Made by a program: the position numbers and the translations under genes | Notes under the pieces: generated by a model | Seen by the model: only the letters and a program-made list of their open reading frames with translations | The model's database searches: none | Told to the model about the DNA's origin: nothing | NCBI GenBank assembly: GCA_937911505.1 | Contig: CALEMF010000016.1 | Location: 1 to 64,000, forward strand | DNA from: an uncultured Cytophagales bacterium | GTDB lineage: Bacteria > Bacteroidota > Bacteroidia > Cytophagales > Thermonemataceae | Direction of reading: 5' to 3' | DNA: 64,000 nt | Part shown: positions 49,039 through 58,056 of the stretch, one piece after another | Numbering within the stretch: position 1 is the stretch's first letter | Layout of the letters: each line of letters starts with the position of its first letter

Positions 49039-49530
49039 ATGGAAATTAATGCATTGTGGGTTGATTATATTGAGGCGCAAAAAAGAATAGATATATGCCT
49101 TTTTAAGATTAGAAAATTACCAATTGATGAGCAAATCGAAATTTTGGATTTTGCTTTCAAGCAAGGTAATGAAAGAGAAGCTTTATTATATATTCATAAA
49201 GTTGAACCTGTTGGTTTTAAAAATAGCGAACGAGAGCTATCTAAAGCCTTGTTAGATATGATTATCAGTATAGCAACTCACCCCAGTAATTATGAAATAG
49301 AAGCGATGGATTTGTTGATAGAACTCAGTGTTAACTTTGAAGAATATAGAGATATAATTTATAATCAAACTATGCCTTATTTAAACGAAGCTGATAAAGA
49401 CTCCGACTATGAGGTATACCAAAGAGTCTACGATTTATTACAAAGTATGGAGAGCAAAAAAATTCAAGAGTTTATTAGCAGATGTAAAAATCATTCTAGC
49501 GAAGAAATAAAGGCAATAGTAGAGGAGTAA
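49039..49530 (+). CDS. Putative orphan immunity protein, 163 aa
   Basis: An intact all-helical acidic protein with repeat-like helices (IDEQIEILDFAFKQGNEREA, then SNYEIEAMDLLIELSVNFEE), the usual look of immunity proteins beside polymorphic toxins. It starts 43 bases after the broken Rhs toxin tip. No signal peptide. Kept although its toxin is dead, it may still protect against sister-cell toxin. Identity is inferred from position and fold type. Confidence 0.6.
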   Translation: MEINALWVDYIEAQKRIDICLFKIRKLPIDEQIEILDFAFKQGNEREALLYIHKVEPVGFKNSERELSKALLDMIISIATHPSNYEIEAMDLLIELSVNFEEYRDIIYNQTMPYLNEADKDSDYEVYQRVYDLLQSMESKKIQEFISRCKNHSSEEIKAIVEE

Positions 49531-49553
49531 ACAGAAAAAATAATCGATATAAC

Positions 49554-49703
49554 TTATAAAATAGGATAGTACCCAACATACCGTGTGAACAGAATTCTTA
49601 TTAGGTAAAACATTGAGGCTATAGACAGTAACAGTAAGACAGGTGGTTCTGAGATACAAAAAATCAGATTACTAATAAAGGGTTTACCTTGTTTTTTCTT
49701 CAT
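49554..49703 (-). CDS. Small membrane protein, 49 aa
   Basis: Found by direct translation on the minus strand. Basic start MKKKQGKPF, then a hydrophobic run of about 25 residues (PPVLLLLSIASMFYLIRILF), typical of a tail-anchored or single-pass microprotein. It lies in an otherwise gene-poor 480-base gap (49531-50013). Expression is unproven. Confidence 0.4.
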   Translation of the reverse strand: MKKKQGKPFISNLIFCISEPPVLLLLSIASMFYLIRILFTRYVGYYPIL

Positions 49704-49727
49704 CTGAAAATCCTATTTTTGTTACTA

Positions 49728-49835
49728 ATGAAAAGAATACTTGCCTTTTTCTATCTTCTGAATGCACTCGCGGTATGCGTTACAGATGCTCACGCCAGAT
49801 CAAATAATACACAGTCTTCCATCATACGTGCTTAA
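49728..49835 (+). CDS. Possible small exported peptide, 35 aa
   Basis: MKRILAFFYLLNALAVCVTD looks like a signal peptide followed by only 15 polar residues. It may be the 5' remnant of a longer secreted protein, or noise. Divergent from the 49-aa membrane gene. A longer frame starting at 49762 overlaps it and looks less protein-like. Confidence 0.25.
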   Translation: MKRILAFFYLLNALAVCVTDAHARSNNTQSSIIRA

Positions 49836-50013
49836 CAAGGCAAAGTCTATTTCTGGTATAGGAATAGGCTTTTTACCACGCCTTTCTACCTGCCATATTA
49901 AAAAGATATTACACTTTGTTACGTCTTTATTAAGAAGTATAAAGGAGAATTAATGATAGATTAATCGTTTGGACAAGCTTCTTTCCTATTTTTGTTCAAA
50001 ATGATTTAATTCT

Positions 50014-50919
50014 ATGAGATATTTATTGTGTTTATCTTTTCTACTGATCATTCATACTGCCTTATTTGCTCAAAGCAAGATTTATGTAGGGATTGGTTCT
50101 AATATTGGCAAGTCAGCCGAAGTGAAAGACATTATTAACGAGCTAACCACTTATCTATCGGATAAGATAGGACAGCCTGTCTATATTGTGTCGCCCGATA
50201 AAACTAGCCAGCTAATAGAAGCCATCCAAGAAAGTAAAATCGACATTGTACTTCTTAATACTTTTGGCTATGTACTTGCTGCCTATGATGCACCTATTGA
50301 ACCACTACTTGTAGTATCTAACAACGGCAACCAACCTACTTCTTATCAGAGCTGCATTCTGGCACACGTTGGTACACAAATCACCTCTACCCAGATGCTA
50401 AAAGAAAAGGCAAGTGATTTGGTCTTCAATTTTGTAAAATCTTCTTCAACTTCTGGGCACCTTGTACCGCGCCTCTATCTCAATAGTATGTCGCTGCAGC
50501 CTGAGTATTTTTTTAACGACATTGCCTTTGCAGGCTCTCATTATAAATTGGCCGAGAAGATCAATAATGGGGAAGCGCAAGTAGGTGCTTGCTCTTATAC
50601 AGACTTGCAGAAATGGGTGACGGAAGGGAAACTTGATGAAAATAACTTTAAAGTGATCTGGACTTCTAAACCGATCGTGAATGGCCCTATCTCCGTTAAG
50701 AAAAGCTTATCTCCCAGCAATAAGCAAGCGATTAAAGCGGCCTTCTTAGCTTTACCTAAAGAGCGAAAAGAACTCTACCAACAACTGAGTAAGATATGGC
50801 ACAATGTACAACCTAATAGTACCCTTATAGAAGCCCAAGATGACCTCTATAATCCGATCAGAGAAATGGCAGACTCTATGGAGGAGCTAAGTATTTTAGT
50901 AGGCTTATACAGCGAATAA
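50014..50919 (+). CDS. PhnD-type phosphate/phosphonate substrate-binding protein, 301 aa
   Basis: Signal peptide 1-19 (LLCLSFLLIIHTALFAQ), then a periplasmic binding-protein fold with VGIGSNIGKSAEVKDIINEL at the start, DIVLLNTFGYVLAAYD near 82-97 and FNFVKSSSTSGHLVPRLYL near 144-162 (the S-x-T-S-G-ligand-binding motif of PhnD/PtxB). No transporter subunits are adjacent, so substrate delivery partner is unknown; it may serve as a solute sensor. Confidence 0.75.
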   Translation: MRYLLCLSFLLIIHTALFAQSKIYVGIGSNIGKSAEVKDIINELTTYLSDKIGQPVYIVSPDKTSQLIEAIQESKIDIVLLNTFGYVLAAYDAPIEPLLVVSNNGNQPTSYQSCILAHVGTQITSTQMLKEKASDLVFNFVKSSSTSGHLVPRLYLNSMSLQPEYFFNDIAFAGSHYKLAEKINNGEAQVGACSYTDLQKWVTEGKLDENNFKVIWTSKPIVNGPISVKKSLSPSNKQAIKAAFLALPKERKELYQQLSKIWHNVQPNSTLIEAQDDLYNPIREMADSMEELSILVGLYSE

Positions 50920-50972
50920 GCCCGCTTACCTAAAGACAATATCGTTCAAGTTATCCAATTGAGTAAGTAAAG

Positions 50973-50998
50973 CTCCTAGCCCTCTGGCTGGGAGTTTT
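50973..50998 (+). terminator. Terminator after the PhnD-type gene
   Basis: CTCCTAGCC (50973-50981) pairs with GGCTGGGAG (50986-50994), followed by TTTTC. It overlaps the last codons of the convergent acyltransferase gene. Confidence 0.65.
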
Positions 50999-52349
50999 CT
51001 GTTTGTTGCCAGTAAACGCTTTCGGCCTCTTGAAGTAGAGAGAGGAGCGTTCGCCGTTGTTGGAGCCAACTATCAAGAAGAGAAGACGATCGAGAAGCAA
51101 TCCGCCAAAGGCGTACATATGTTTGTAGTTGCTCCAGATAGCGCCAATAGTATAAGACAAAGAAACCACTAATGGGTAGGCTTAAGGCGTAAGCAACGAT
51201 AAAATAGGCAGGTAATGCCCATCGTGCGAGAAGGCTTATTTGTAAGCTATAAAAAATACTAAAAGAGAGTACACCCGACACCAGCATAATAGGCGCTCTA
51301 TACGCTTCTTCTCGTGTAATAAGGTTGGCTATCCGAGAGGGTAAAATGTAAGGAAGGTAGTTATTAAGTAAACCATAAAGGTAAAGAGGGGCACTTATTG
51401 TAAGACCTACCAGAATTGTTAAGCTTCGCCAAAAAAGCTGCTGAGCAGTCTGTGTATCTCTTAGTAGATGATCAGGAATTTTGTGTTGTGTCAATTGTGT
51501 AAAATAAGTAGAGAGTTTCTGGCGGATCTGCTCGTACTTGGCAGTGTAGTCTTCTCGATACAGCCGAATCGCTGCGATGATGTGCTTGGTAAGCCGAAAG
51601 GCCTCTTCTTTTTCTTCAGCAGCTTTTTTAGTTTCTCTAAAAAACTCATTCTTGTACAAAGTGGTTACTTGTCTGGCCAACTGATCTTCCCGCTCGTCGG
51701 TAGTGTCCACTACAAGCTGTCGTAATGTATTATCTATGGTAGCTGTCAGTTCTCGAACTAGCGTAAAATCATTAGGGTCGTAATGACGCCATTCGGATAA
51801 TGCCATTGGCTCACCTACATTGACCCACACGTCACTTCTAAACCGCTGAGGAGCCTCATAGTTGAGCCCTATGGGGAGTATTTGTAGCCCTAGCGTAAAG
51901 TTATATTCGTGAGCAGCACCCAAGGCAATACGTGCTGTACCCGTTTTTATTTTTCTCAGCTTTCTATCTATTTCGCTCACCCCTTCAGGGAAAATAAGGA
52001 TAGTAGCGCCTTTTTTGAGGGCTAAAAAACACTGCTCAAAGGCTTTTCTATTTTGAGCCGCTTGATCCATACCCTCCTTGGTATCTTCAGTACGGTAGAT
52101 AGGAATCATATTAAACTGCCGCCACAGCCACTTGAGTAATCTCCCTTTAAAAATGCCTCCGTTTGCTAAAAAGTAAACCTTCTGCTTAAGCAATGAAGCG
52201 ATAATCAGTGGGTCCATGAAAGTATTGGGGTGGTTCGCTACAATTAGCAAAGGGGTCGGCGTGGCTAGTAAGTGTCTTTGGTATACCTTATATTTCTTAA
52301 AAAAGACACGTAAGGCTATTCTTACCACAAGTCTTAGAAAGTAGTACAT
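50976..52349 (-). CDS. PlsC-type 1-acyl-glycerol-phosphate acyltransferase, membrane-extended, 457 aa
   Basis: Lysophospholipid acyltransferase domain in residues about 15-215: VANHPNTFMDP carries His40 and Asp46, separated by five residues as in many Bacteroidota members of the family; IFPEGVSE near 116-123 is the third motif. The C-terminal 200 residues add about four membrane helices and a coiled coil, making it nearly twice the length of a plain PlsC. Likely acts in phospholipid or ornithine-lipid synthesis. Confidence 0.8.
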   Translation of the reverse strand: MYYFLRLVVRIALRVFFKKYKVYQRHLLATPTPLLIVANHPNTFMDPLIIASLLKQKVYFLANGGIFKGRLLKWLWRQFNMIPIYRTEDTKEGMDQAAQNRKAFEQCFLALKKGATILIFPEGVSEIDRKLRKIKTGTARIALGAAHEYNFTLGLQILPIGLNYEAPQRFRSDVWVNVGEPMALSEWRHYDPNDFTLVRELTATIDNTLRQLVVDTTDEREDQLARQVTTLYKNEFFRETKKAAEEKEEAFRLTKHIIAAIRLYREDYTAKYEQIRQKLSTYFTQLTQHKIPDHLLRDTQTAQQLFWRSLTILVGLTISAPLYLYGLLNNYLPYILPSRIANLITREEAYRAPIMLVSGVLSFSIFYSLQISLLARWALPAYFIVAYALSLPISGFFVLYYWRYLEQLQTYVRLWRIASRSSSLLDSWLQQRRTLLSLLQEAESVYWQQTENSQPEG

Positions 52350-52365
52350 AGTGCTAATATAAAAG

Positions 52366-52391
52366 AAAAGCGATGAGTACTCACCGCTTTT
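52366..52391 (-). terminator. Hairpin terminator between leftward genes
   Basis: AAAAGCG (52366-52372) and CGCTTTT (52385-52391) enclose the palindrome TGAGTACTCA. A and T tracts flank it, so it can work leftward after the gene ending at 52418. Confidence 0.6.
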
Positions 52392-52417
52392 TGCTAATAT
52401 CTATGAATAGGTAATTT

Positions 52418-52876
52418 TTATTCAGCAGGAATTAGTTTTAGTTCTGTGCCTTCACCCTCTGCTTGACTTTCCCAAATCATTTCGTTCTCGGTGAGTTTCA
52501 CTATTTTGAATTTTTCTGTTTTACCACCTGTTACAAGTTCTAGGGTTTTTCCGTCGTCGCTTAGTTGCCAAGTACCTTCCTCACTTTGTCCCATAGCACT
52601 TACCGAGTAGACACCATCTGCTTTAAAGTCCATGACTATGCTACCCATAGCCATTTCTACCATTTGTCTTCCCTGCTCTATTTCAGCTTCACTTGGCACA
52701 TTCTCAGGGTCACCTTGCTTTCTTTTCTCTATCTCTTTGTTAAAAACTTCTTTGAGATATTCTATATCGAACTTCCATTTCTTAGCAATCAAATCACGTG
52801 GGCCAGTTGCAAAGTTAAAAGACCATAGCAGTAAGCCCACTGCTGCTAGACCCAGCATATTACGTTTATTCATCAT
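52418..52876 (-). CDS. Exported lipocalin-like protein, 152 aa
   Basis: Short N-terminal hydrophobic segment (MLGLAAVGLLLWSFNFATG) acts as signal or anchor, followed by a WKFDIEYLKE helix and a beta region (VYSVSAMGQSEEGTWQLSDD, then EMIWESQAEG) like small lipocalin-type domains (DUF4488/DUF4923-like) in Bacteroidota. Exact family uncertain. Stand-alone leftward gene. Confidence 0.6.
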   Translation of the reverse strand: MMNKRNMLGLAAVGLLLWSFNFATGPRDLIAKKWKFDIEYLKEVFNKEIEKRKQGDPENVPSEAEIEQGRQMVEMAMGSIVMDFKADGVYSVSAMGQSEEGTWQLSDDGKTLELVTGGKTEKFKIVKLTENEMIWESQAEGEGTELKLIPAE

Positions 52877-52921
52877 GATTTTTATTGTTTGTATTATAAT
52901 ATAGCAAAAAGGTATCCATAA

Positions 52922-54034
52922 TCAGATAGGTTGTTCAAATATTTTCTCCATTTGTGCGCATTGGTAAGTATGAGCATAATATTGTGTAGCTTTTTTTTGA
53001 GCCTGTTGGCTTATTACCTTGCTTAGTGCTTGATCTCGAAGCAGTTTTTCCAACACCTCAGCTAAATCAACGGCATTCTCTGGTTCGAAAAAGAAACCAG
53101 TTTCTCCTTCATCAATTAAGTCTACGGTTCCTCCTGCTTTGGCACCTATTACTGGAACGCCTGTAGCCATGGCTTCTACGGTAACCATACCGTAGGTTTC
53201 TGCTACAGATGCCATAACGAAAGCATCTAAGGCTGCAAACGCTAGGGCTACCTCTTCTATAAAAGGATGGAAATGTACGGTAACCGCTTTTTCTTCTGCC
53301 AGTTTTCTAAGATAGGTAGGATAAGCCCGGGTATCGTGTTTGGTTTCGTCTCCAACTAACAGCACTTCTACTGTTATTCCTTTCTCTCGTAGCAAAGCAG
53401 TAGCCTCTATTAAATGGGCTTGCCCCTTGCCGGGGTCTAGCCGTCCTACAATCCCTACTACAATCGCTTCGCTAGGTAAATTGAAACGCTGCCGTGCGAT
53501 TGCTTTTTGTTGGCTAACTTCTAAGAACTTCGCCACTTCTATACATAGAGGGATGATACGTATTTTGTCTGATGACAAGCGGGTGAGTTGTAGTGTTTTT
53601 TCGGCAATAGAAGCCAGCGGAGCAATCCATATGTCGAGTTGCTTATAGAAAAAGGTATGAAATACATCTTTCTTGGGAATAGCAATGTTCATTTGTTGTA
53701 AGTACATCAAACTTAAGGGCGTACGTACCAGTAGCTTGGTCAATGCACCTAGGTTAATATCTTTTGAGTGGGCTATCAATAAGCGGGTTATCTCGTACTG
53801 CTTTATAATACCTTTAAGCTTCCAAATAGCAGGGATATTCACATATTTTCGACGACTCTCAAAAGCATAAACAGGTACTTGCTTTTCGCTTGCAAATCGA
53901 AAAGCTGCCGTATTAGGTGGGGCAAGAAAAAGAATGGGGTTTCCGCGTTGATGCAACCAAACTGCTAGCTTCGCTACATTAAGTTCTAGCCCACCCCAAG
54001 CATCTGCATTACATAAAATGGCAATATGGGTCAT
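52922..54034 (-). CDS. Glycosyltransferase, GT4 family, 370 aa
   Basis: GT-B fold: N-terminal Rossmann-like domain starts ILCNADAWGGLELNVAKLAV, C-terminal domain has VGIVGRLDPGKGQAHLIEA near 193-211 and the family motif ASVAETYGMVTVEAMATGVP near 275-294 with the EX7E glutamates. Acts in the cytoplasm on a lipid-linked or surface polysaccharide. No other glycan genes are near, so acceptor unknown. Confidence 0.85.
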   Translation of the reverse strand: MTHIAILCNADAWGGLELNVAKLAVWLHQRGNPILFLAPPNTAAFRFASEKQVPVYAFESRRKYVNIPAIWKLKGIIKQYEITRLLIAHSKDINLGALTKLLVRTPLSLMYLQQMNIAIPKKDVFHTFFYKQLDIWIAPLASIAEKTLQLTRLSSDKIRIIPLCIEVAKFLEVSQQKAIARQRFNLPSEAIVVGIVGRLDPGKGQAHLIEATALLREKGITVEVLLVGDETKHDTRAYPTYLRKLAEEKAVTVHFHPFIEEVALAFAALDAFVMASVAETYGMVTVEAMATGVPVIGAKAGGTVDLIDEGETGFFFEPENAVDLAEVLEKLLRDQALSKVISQQAQKKATQYYAHTYQCAQMEKIFEQPI

Positions 54035-54096
54035 AAATTTCCTCGATATCGTATATAGGTGTAAAGCATTAACTAAAAGGAGTCGTGCGGCCTCTA

Positions 54097-54122
54097 CATA
54101 TTGTCATTTTACTGACAATATG
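54097..54122. repeat. Perfect 10-bp inverted repeat upstream of the ECF sigma gene
   Basis: CATATTGTCA (54097-54106) and TGACAATATG (54113-54122) are perfect mirror images around TTTTAC. There is no T tract, so it is not a normal terminator. It lies between divergent glycosyltransferase and sigma genes and may be a regulator site. The rest of the 275-base gap shows nothing else. Confidence 0.55.
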
Positions 54123-54309
54123 GCAAACATAATAATTGTATCTTGTATACGTTAATAATTTGACCTCTGTGCCTAATTTTGAATCATTCTAAGTAATGAT
54201 AACCATTTGGGGGTAAATATAGTAGAATATAGTACAGTTGTTGTTATTTTGAGTAGAGTATTACAAGAAATTTTGTGAAAACTGAGAGAAAGCCCAAACC
54301 TTTAATTAA

Positions 54310-54921
54310 ATGAACTACGCTATGGCAGAACAAGCGAATACCACTTACACCGAGAGAGAAAAATACTATATCTTTAATGAGGAGTTTATGCCTCATATAG
54401 ATCCTATGTATAACTTTGCTTACAGACTCACTTTGGATGAGGACGACGCAAAAGATTTGGTACAAGATACTTACCTGAAAGCTTTTCGCTTTATCAATTC
54501 CTTCCAGAAAGGAACTAACGCAAAAGCTTGGTTGTTTAGAATCTTAAAAAATAGCTTTATAAATGACTTCCGAAAGAAGAGTAAGCAGCCTGCTAAGGTT
54601 GATTACAGTGAGGTGGAGTCGTTCTACAATTCTGATGAAGCTGAAACAGGTGTTACCACCACTACTACTGATCTACGCGCTGAAATGGTACAAGACCTCA
54701 TCGGCGATGAGGTGGCCACTGCACTCAATTCACTGGCTGTAGACTTTAGGATAGTCATTATTCTTTGTGACATAGAAGGCTTTACTTATGAGGAGATGGC
54801 CAGAATTCTGGATATTCCTATTGGTACAGTTCGATCTAGGCTTCATAGGGCGAGGAACCTTTTAAAGGAAAAGTTACGACTTTATGCAAAGAAAATGGGT
54901 TATATAAAAGAAAAAGAATAG
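54310..54921 (+). CDS. ECF sigma-70 factor, 203 aa
   Basis: Region 2 (about 33-95): YRLTLDEDDAKDLVQDTYLK with the core-binding helix and AWLFRILKNSFINDFRKKSK for -10 recognition; region 4 (about 140-195): LDIPIGTVRSRLHRARNLLK. An Asp/Thr-rich linker joins them. A zinc anti-sigma gene follows after six bases, the usual pairing. A second ATG four codons in (54322) is also possible. Confidence 0.9.
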   Translation: MNYAMAEQANTTYTEREKYYIFNEEFMPHIDPMYNFAYRLTLDEDDAKDLVQDTYLKAFRFINSFQKGTNAKAWLFRILKNSFINDFRKKSKQPAKVDYSEVESFYNSDEAETGVTTTTTDLRAEMVQDLIGDEVATALNSLAVDFRIVIILCDIEGFTYEEMARILDIPIGTVRSRLHRARNLLKEKLRLYAKKMGYIKEKE

Positions 54922-54927
54922 GTTATT

Positions 54928-55209
54928 ATGGCAGAAAAACTACCGCAACACGATCATCAAGGAAAAAGTGATTGTCAAGATAAATGTAAGGAGTTCGATC
55001 TCCAGAAATTTTATCTTGTATTGGATGGTGAGGCCAATTCGGCACAAACGCAGCAATTGAAAGCGCACATCGCAGATTGCTATCCTTGTTACCAACATTA
55101 TGATCTAGCAGTAGCGATCAGAAAAATTTTACAGTATAAAATCACCAAAAAGTGTATGTCTATAAAAGACATTGAAGAGATCAGAGCACGTATTAGTCAA
55201 ATGGTCTAG
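54928..55209 (+). CDS. Zinc-binding anti-sigma factor, 93 aa
   Basis: Contains HIADCYPCYQH near 47-57, the H-x3-C-x2-C signature of zinc anti-sigma domains. Short and soluble; no membrane helix, so it would respond to a cytoplasmic signal, often redox. Starts six bases after the sigma gene and ends before a hairpin. Confidence 0.82.
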   Translation: MAEKLPQHDHQGKSDCQDKCKEFDLQKFYLVLDGEANSAQTQQLKAHIADCYPCYQHYDLAVAIRKILQYKITKKCMSIKDIEEIRARISQMV

Positions 55210-55226
55210 TTACCCCACTAACAACA

Positions 55227-55252
55227 AAAGCCTTACATATTTGTAAGGCTTT
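55227..55252. terminator. Bidirectional terminator hairpin
   Basis: AAAGCCTTACA (55227-55237) pairs with TGTAAGGCTTT (55242-55252). It lies between the convergent anti-sigma and frr genes. T tracts are short, so strength is uncertain. Confidence 0.65.
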
Positions 55253-55316
55253 ATGTTGTATAAGGAGGTTAATACTTCTCGTAAATCACTACTTACCCGT
55301 TTGTTAGCAGAGTAGG

Positions 55317-55880
55317 TTATACCTTCATAATCTCGGCTTCTTTCTGGGCAGAAAGGTCTTCGAGCTTTTGTGTATACGTATTAGTGTATTCTTGCACTTT
55401 GTCTTCTGCTGTTTTTACACTGTCTTCAGAAGCCCCGTCTTTCTGTAGTTTCTTTAGACCGTCATTGATTTCTTTTCGTGCATTACGTATACTCACTTTT
55501 CCATTTTCAATTTCTTGCTTTACTTGTTTTACAAGATTCTTACGACGTTCTTCGGTCAGAGGAGGAATATTGAGCATGATACTCTCTCCGTTGTTGGAAG
55601 GAGTAAGCCCCAAATCACTATTGATAATCGCTTTCTCTATTTCACCAATCATATTTTTTTCGAAGGGTCTGATAGAAAGGGTACGGGCATCAGGTGTAGT
55701 CACTGTGGCTACTTGATTAATGGGTGTTTGTGCGCCGTAGTAATCTACAGTAATACCATCTAGCATACCAGGCATGGCCTTACCAGCACGTATTTTTTGT
55801 AGTTCGTTAGCGGTGTGTTCTAGCGCTTTTTTCATCATGGTTTGCGCTTCTTCCAAATACATTTTAATCTCTTCGTCCAT
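55317..55880 (-). CDS. frr: Ribosome recycling factor, 187 aa
   Basis: Frees ribosomes after termination with EF-G. The sequence follows the family closely: LQKIRAGKAMPGMLDGITVD near 27-46, VTTPDARTLSIRPFEKN near 58-75, and MLNIPPLTEERRKNLVKQVK near 102-121, with the normal three-helix bundle and length. It lies in the usual pyrH-frr order. Confidence 0.95.
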   Translation of the reverse strand: MDEEIKMYLEEAQTMMKKALEHTANELQKIRAGKAMPGMLDGITVDYYGAQTPINQVATVTTPDARTLSIRPFEKNMIGEIEKAIINSDLGLTPSNNGESIMLNIPPLTEERRKNLVKQVKQEIENGKVSIRNARKEINDGLKKLQKDGASEDSVKTAEDKVQEYTNTYTQKLEDLSAQKEAEIMKV

Positions 55881-55945
55881 AAGGTTATGATTTAGTAAAA
55901 AATTTTAAAATCGAATCAGTAAATAGGGCGACGGGATACGTTATA

Positions 55946-56683
55946 TTATCTATTTTGTGTAGTGGTAGCTACAGGCATGGATACCAGTGTGCCTACTTCC
56001 TCTCCTTGTACTACCCTCAATAGATTGCCTGATTTATTCATGTTGAATACAATAATAGGGAGGTTATTCTCTCTACATAATGTAAAGGCGGTAAGGTCCA
56101 TAATGTTGAGTCCGTTTTGGTACACCTCGTCGAAAGTGATATGCTGGTAGAGTTCTGCCCCACTATCTTTTTCAGGGTCTGAAGAATAGATACCTTCTAC
56201 ACGTGTTCCTTTTAGTACCACATCAGCTTGTATTTCTATGGCTCTCAAGCTCGCTGCAGAGTCTGTAGTAAAGTAAGGGTTACCAGTACCTGCGGCAAAG
56301 ATAACGACCCGTCCTTTTTCTAGGTGTCTTATCGCTCGTCGTCGAATATAGTGCTCGCAGATTTGCTCCATTTTGATCGCAGACATCAGTCTTGTATAAA
56401 CACCTTGTCGCTCGATAGCACTTTGTAACGCCATTCCATTAATCGTGGTGGCCATCATCCCCATGTAGTCTCCTTGTACTTTATCAATACCAGACTTTTC
56501 TGCTTCAGCTCCTCTGTAAATATTACCTCCACCTATTACGATGGCTACTTCTACGCCCGATTCTGCCACAAGCTTAATTTCTTTAGCATATTGCTCTAGT
56601 CTATTAGGATTAATCACATACTCGTGATTCTCCCCACTCAAAGATTCTCCACTAAGTTTTAAAAGAATGCGTTTGTATTTCAT
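55946..56683 (-). CDS. pyrH: UMP kinase, 245 aa
   Basis: Phosphorylates UMP to [18 protein letters not shown] at the start, [20 protein letters not shown] near 50-69, [17 protein letters not shown] near 131-147 and [14 protein letters not shown] near 156-169 are all family motifs. Hexameric amino-acid-kinase fold. It is upstream of frr by 65 bases, as in many bacteria. Confidence 0.95.
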   Translation of the reverse strand: MKYKRILLKLSGESLSGENHEYVINPNRLEQYAKEIKLVAESGVEVAIVIGGGNIYRGAEAEKSGIDKVQGDYMGMMATTINGMALQSAIERQGVYTRLMSAIKMEQICEHYIRRRAIRHLEKGRVVIFAAGTGNPYFTTDSAASLRAIEIQADVVLKGTRVEGIYSSDPEKDSGAELYQHITFDEVYQNGLNIMDLTAFTLCRENNLPIIVFNMNKSGNLLRVVQGEEVGTLVSMPVATTTQNR

Positions 56684-56797
56684 AAGTAGCTACATAAATG
56701 ACGAACTTCCCCGCAAATATAAAGTAAGTAATCAGATTTAACAAACATGTAGAGATGATGAAACTCGCCGAAATTTTACGTACTTTTATTTTCATCT

Positions 56798-58042
56798 ATG
56801 ATTATTTACTTCTTTAGGCGACTGGTTTTATTCATGGGTACTTTTTGGCTCGTTAGTATATTTGCTTTTCTGGCAGTACGACTCATTCCTGAAAAGTATG
56901 AAGAAACCGCTTTTTATATAGAAGAAGCTACCGCAACTCCTTACGATACCTTACCACTTTTTTATGTATCCTTAAAAAGAAGTGCGACCCCTAGCTTTAC
57001 TTATCAAAGTTCTATTGAAAAGAGATTTGGCAATCGAATGAGCTGGCATTATGGCAACCATCAACAGCTTGAAGAGCTTATATTAACCTTAAGGAAGCTC
57101 CCTCCCACAAAGTATGACTTATTTCTGACCACAGCCTCCAAAGAAGGGCATTCCCTAACGAATCCATTTACGCTACTTTTTTCAGATGCTAGCTTATCTA
57201 TTCCTTTAAGAAAGCAACTACGTGAGGCATTTTACAATTTACAAAACAACCCAAAGGTATATCAAAACTATATACCGCGTTTACAATGGTATGGTGCCAA
57301 CAATGCTTATCATGTATGGCTCGTAAGTTTTATACAAGGCGATTGGGGGACTTCTCATACCAATAAACAAGCAGTCAATACGGTGGTATTCAACACACTT
57401 GTACGTACCGTATATTGGACTGGTAGTGCTTTATTTTTATTAATCATACTTTCTTTTCTGGTGGCTATCTATTTACATCATAGTCGTTTTAGTCAATGGC
57501 GTAAGCCCTTTTTTAAGCTAATTTACTTAATTGATACAATTCCTATTTTTGTGTGGGGTACCTTACTCATAAGTATATTGGCTAGTGTAGGCTGGCTCTT
57601 TGTGAGTACCTATGCTGACAGAAGTACACGCCTTATTTCTTATGGGGTGGCTGTGGCACTATTGGTATTTACCAACTTTCCTTATGCCTTCAAACAACTT
57701 TATGAGGCTATAAGCGAAGAGAAAAAGCGTCCTTATGTACAAACTGCCTACGCAAAAGGACTTACAGAATGGCAAGTACTGCGTAAGCACATCTTAAAAA
57801 ATGCGCTTTATCCTAGTATTACTGTTTTTTCAGGCTATCTACCTGCCTTGGTGACGGGTGCGCTTATTATTGAGATTATTTTCTCTATTGCAGGGATAGG
57901 ACGCCTGCTGCACGGAGCTGTTTTGGGGCGCGACTACGCGCTGCTGTTAGCACTCATCTTAGTCATTGCTTTTGTAAGGATGTTGGCCAATTTAATTGCT
58001 GACATTCTCTATCTCTGGGCTGACCCACGTGTTAAAGTATAG
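56798..58042 (+). CDS. Oligopeptide-type ABC permease, DppB/OppB-like, 414 aa
   Basis: N-terminal membrane helix (about 5-28), then an unusually long extracytoplasmic insert of about 150 residues (33-190), then the BPD_transp_1 core with five helices. The cytoplasmic EAA loop is seen in QTAYAKGLTEWQVLRKHILK near 311-330. Normal DppB has a short loop where this one has the insert. The partner permease follows; no ATPase or binding protein is near. Confidence 0.8.
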   Translation: MIIYFFRRLVLFMGTFWLVSIFAFLAVRLIPEKYEETAFYIEEATATPYDTLPLFYVSLKRSATPSFTYQSSIEKRFGNRMSWHYGNHQQLEELILTLRKLPPTKYDLFLTTASKEGHSLTNPFTLLFSDASLSIPLRKQLREAFYNLQNNPKVYQNYIPRLQWYGANNAYHVWLVSFIQGDWGTSHTNKQAVNTVVFNTLVRTVYWTGSALFLLIILSFLVAIYLHHSRFSQWRKPFFKLIYLIDTIPIFVWGTLLISILASVGWLFVSTYADRSTRLISYGVAVALLVFTNFPYAFKQLYEAISEEKKRPYVQTAYAKGLTEWQVLRKHILKNALYPSITVFSGYLPALVTGALIIEIIFSIAGIGRLLHGAVLGRDYALLLALILVIAFVRMLANLIADILYLWADPRVKV

Positions 58043-58056
58043 GTACACTATTGCAT

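Noticed and set aside
49762-49953. 63-codon plus-strand frame
   Set aside because: Starts inside the small signal-peptide frame and has no coherent protein pattern.
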